Shown here: piece by piece, positions 62,596 through 64,000 of the stretch
How positions within the stretch are numbered: position 1 is the stretch's first letter
How the letters are laid out: every line of letters begins with the position of its first letter
DNA from: Paenibacillus sp. PastM-3
Lineage (GTDB): Bacteria > Bacillota > Bacilli > Paenibacillales > Paenibacillaceae
DNA: 64,000 nucleotides
NCBI RefSeq assembly: GCF_029893965.1
Contig: NZ_JARXXP010000004.1
Location: forward strand, 62,001 to 126,000
Direction: 5' to 3'
Notes under the pieces: generated by a model
What the model saw: the letters and a program-made list of their open reading frames with translations, nothing else
Databases searched by the model: none
Told to the model about the DNA's origin: nothing
Program-made: the position numbers and the translations under genes

Positions 62596-64000
62596 ATGAC
62601 AGTGAATGCAAACCAGAAAGTTCTGAAGAAGGCACTGGGAATCGGATTGAGCGCAGTAATGGGGATGTCCCTGCTGGCCGGGTGTTCCTCTAATGCAGAC
62701 GGAAACGCGAATACGGCGTCAAACGGAGGGACAGCAACTGACGGGGGCAGCAAAGAGCGCGTTACGCTGAAGGTGGAAATCTTCGACCGCGGCAACAGCC
62801 CTGCGCCTTATACCATTACCAACAACTATCTCTCCAATATGGTGCAGGAACGGTTCGGTGATCCGAACAACATTGATGTCGAATATGTGCCGGTTCAGCG
62901 CTCCGAGGAAGTTACAAAGCTGAACGTACTGATGGCCAGCAACACCGATGTGCCTGATATTGTGTTCACTTATGATTCCAGCGTGTTCTACCGTTACGCC
63001 CAGCAGGGCGGTCTGACTGATGTCGGAGCGCTGATTGATGAGCACGGGCCGAATCTGAAAAAATTCCTTGGTGAGGATACACTGGCATTCGGGCAGCTTG
63101 ACGGGAAGCAGATGTCCATTCCGGGTAAGCGGGCAATCACTGGCCGTTACAGCTCCTACATCCGCCAGGATTGGCTGGATAAGCTGGGCTTGCCGGTGCC
63201 GACGACAACTGATGAGCTGTACACTACTTTGAAAGCGTTTAAAGATAAAGATCCGGGCGGCCTCGGCAGCAAAAATATCCCAATGGGCATGGCGCTCGCT
63301 CCAGCCCAATTCGAGACACTGATCTATTCCTTCATCAAACCGATAAAGGGCGATCTGACTTACGGCCAGCGTTACGAGCTGCCGCTGCATGACGGCTTCA
63401 AGGATGCGATGCAGTTCCTGAACAAGCTCTACAATGAAGGGCTGGTCAGCCAGGACTTCAGCCTGGATGAAGATAAAACGCAGCTGGCAAAGGATATCCA
63501 GAACGGAAATGTCGGCTACTGGTCTGAAGATGTGGACAATATCTTCTACGCAGAAGGTACACTGGATAATCTCTACAAAAATGTACCGGGCAGCAAGGTG
63601 ACGGCGGCAGATGTCCTGACCAACGCTAATGAGGGCAACAAGCACATTAAATCGCGTTATGCCTCAAACGGGATGTACATCATGATTCCGAAGAGCAGCA
63701 AACGTGCCGTGGAAGCCATTAAATATCTGGACTGGATGGCTTCGGACAACAATCTGATCGATATCTACAGCGGGGTTGAAGGCGAAAACTATGATCTGGT
63801 TGACGGTATTCCGGTAGTAAAAGCGGATGTTGCCCAGGAGTTCGCTGACCGTCTGTTTAATGCAGGCGACATGGCGATCATCTCTAACGGCAAGAACATC
63901 GGCGACCAGGCAACCAATGAAAAAGCATGGGTCAGCGGCTTCCCTGAACGCAACCAGGAAATGCTGAAGCAATCCATTGATATTGCCAACACCGATACGG
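62596..64000 (+). CDS. ABC sugar transporter solute-binding lipoprotein (LipO type), 5' part
   Basis: The frame is open from ATG 62596 to the window end (468 codons, no stop), so the gene is cut by the boundary. The start follows GAAGGAGATGGCACA. The signal peptide ends in lipobox LLAGC (Cys near residue 36), followed by a Gly/Asn/Thr-rich linker. Then come LKVEIFDRGNSPAPYTITNN, NVLMASNTDVPDIVFTYDSS, YIRQDWLDKLGLPVPTTTDE and MYIMIPKSSKRAVEAIKYLD, typical of large family 1 (LipO/YtcQ-like) binding proteins that capture oligosaccharides outside the membrane. Adjacent to the AraC sensor gene, which probably controls it. The permease genes would lie just outside the window. Confidence 0.92.
   Translation, partial: MTVNANQKVLKKALGIGLSAVMGMSLLAGCSSNADGNANTASNGGTATDGGSKERVTLKVEIFDRGNSPAPYTITNNYLSNMVQERFGDPNNIDVEYVPVQRSEEVTKLNVLMASNTDVPDIVFTYDSSVFYRYAQQGGLTDVGALIDEHGPNLKKFLGEDTLAFGQLDGKQMSIPGKRAITGRYSSYIRQDWLDKLGLPVPTTTDELYTTLKAFKDKDPGGLGSKNIPMGMALAPAQFETLIYSFIKPIKGDLTYGQRYELPLHDGFKDAMQFLNKLYNEGLVSQDFSLDEDKTQLAKDIQNGNVGYWSEDVDNIFYAEGTLDNLYKNVPGSKVTAADVLTNANEGNKHIKSRYASNGMYIMIPKSSKRAVEAIKYLDWMASDNNLIDIYSGVEGENYDLVDGIPVVKADVAQEFADRLFNAGDMAIISNGKNIGDQATNEKAWVSGFPERNQEMLKQSIDIANTDT

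Overview
The window looks like chromosomal DNA of a Paenibacillus-type Firmicute. The evidence is the strong Shine-Dalgarno sites, frequent GTG/TTG starts, SLH-anchored secreted polysaccharide lyases, many AraC-type sugar regulators (one with an extracellular sensor), and a LipO-type solute-binding lipoprotein. Base composition is uneven: roughly 1.9-7.2 kb and 19.5-28 kb are visibly A+T-richer than the G+C-richer metabolic region from 28 kb to the end. No integrase, transposase, phage gene, CRISPR array or rRNA gene was seen. There is one tRNA (Leu-CAG).

Layout. 0-2 kb: 3' end of accC, then decayed small genes including a frameshifted retropepsin-like protease. 2-7.3 kb: a c-di-GMP-I riboswitch ahead of a membrane CACHE-GGDEF-EAL protein, an AbrB-type antitoxin with a Doc/Fic toxin, and a double-VOC protein. 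7.7-17.1 kb: a very large SLH-anchored PL11 rhamnogalacturonan lyase, an MscS channel and a PL1 pectate lyase, with cre-like sites before the two lyases. 17.1-27.9 kb: an accessory island. A HIRAN-TPR gene with a decayed 3' extension diverges from an operon of an internally duplicated unknown protein, a SEC-C/LRR/TPR protein and a frameshifted RelE-like/UvrD-like helicase. A second operon follows: an unknown adaptor-like protein, a Ycf46-like AAA+ ATPase and a putative nuclease with a glycine-zipper tail. This second operon is the best candidate here for an undescribed conflict system.

28-41.6 kb: an aldo/keto reductase; an SOS-type promoter driving a radical-SAM DNA repair pair; a circularly permuted GH3 enzyme; a DUF1311 lipoprotein; LamG and EAL remnants; an AraC regulator; an XRE regulator fused to a C39/BtrH-like domain; a nucleotidyltransferase; and tRNA-Leu. 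42.6-48 kb: an AraC regulator divergent from a GH38-GH105 operon. 48.8-58.3 kb: a myo-inositol catabolic locus (iolG-iolB, a LacI-type regulator, iolC-iolA-iolD-iolE). Identical 15-bp palindromic operators lie just downstream of near-consensus promoters for iolG and iolC, and iolC also has a perfect cre box. 59.7-64 kb: a membrane AraC sensor-regulator and the start of its likely target, an ABC sugar-binding lipoprotein that runs off the window.

Taken together, the metabolic genes suggest a plant-polymer lifestyle: extracellular pectin and rhamnogalacturonan cleavage, oligosaccharide uptake, intracellular glycosidases and inositol use, under catabolite repression. Five families of short intergenic repeats fill most of the long non-coding gaps, and several of them carry perfect hairpins.
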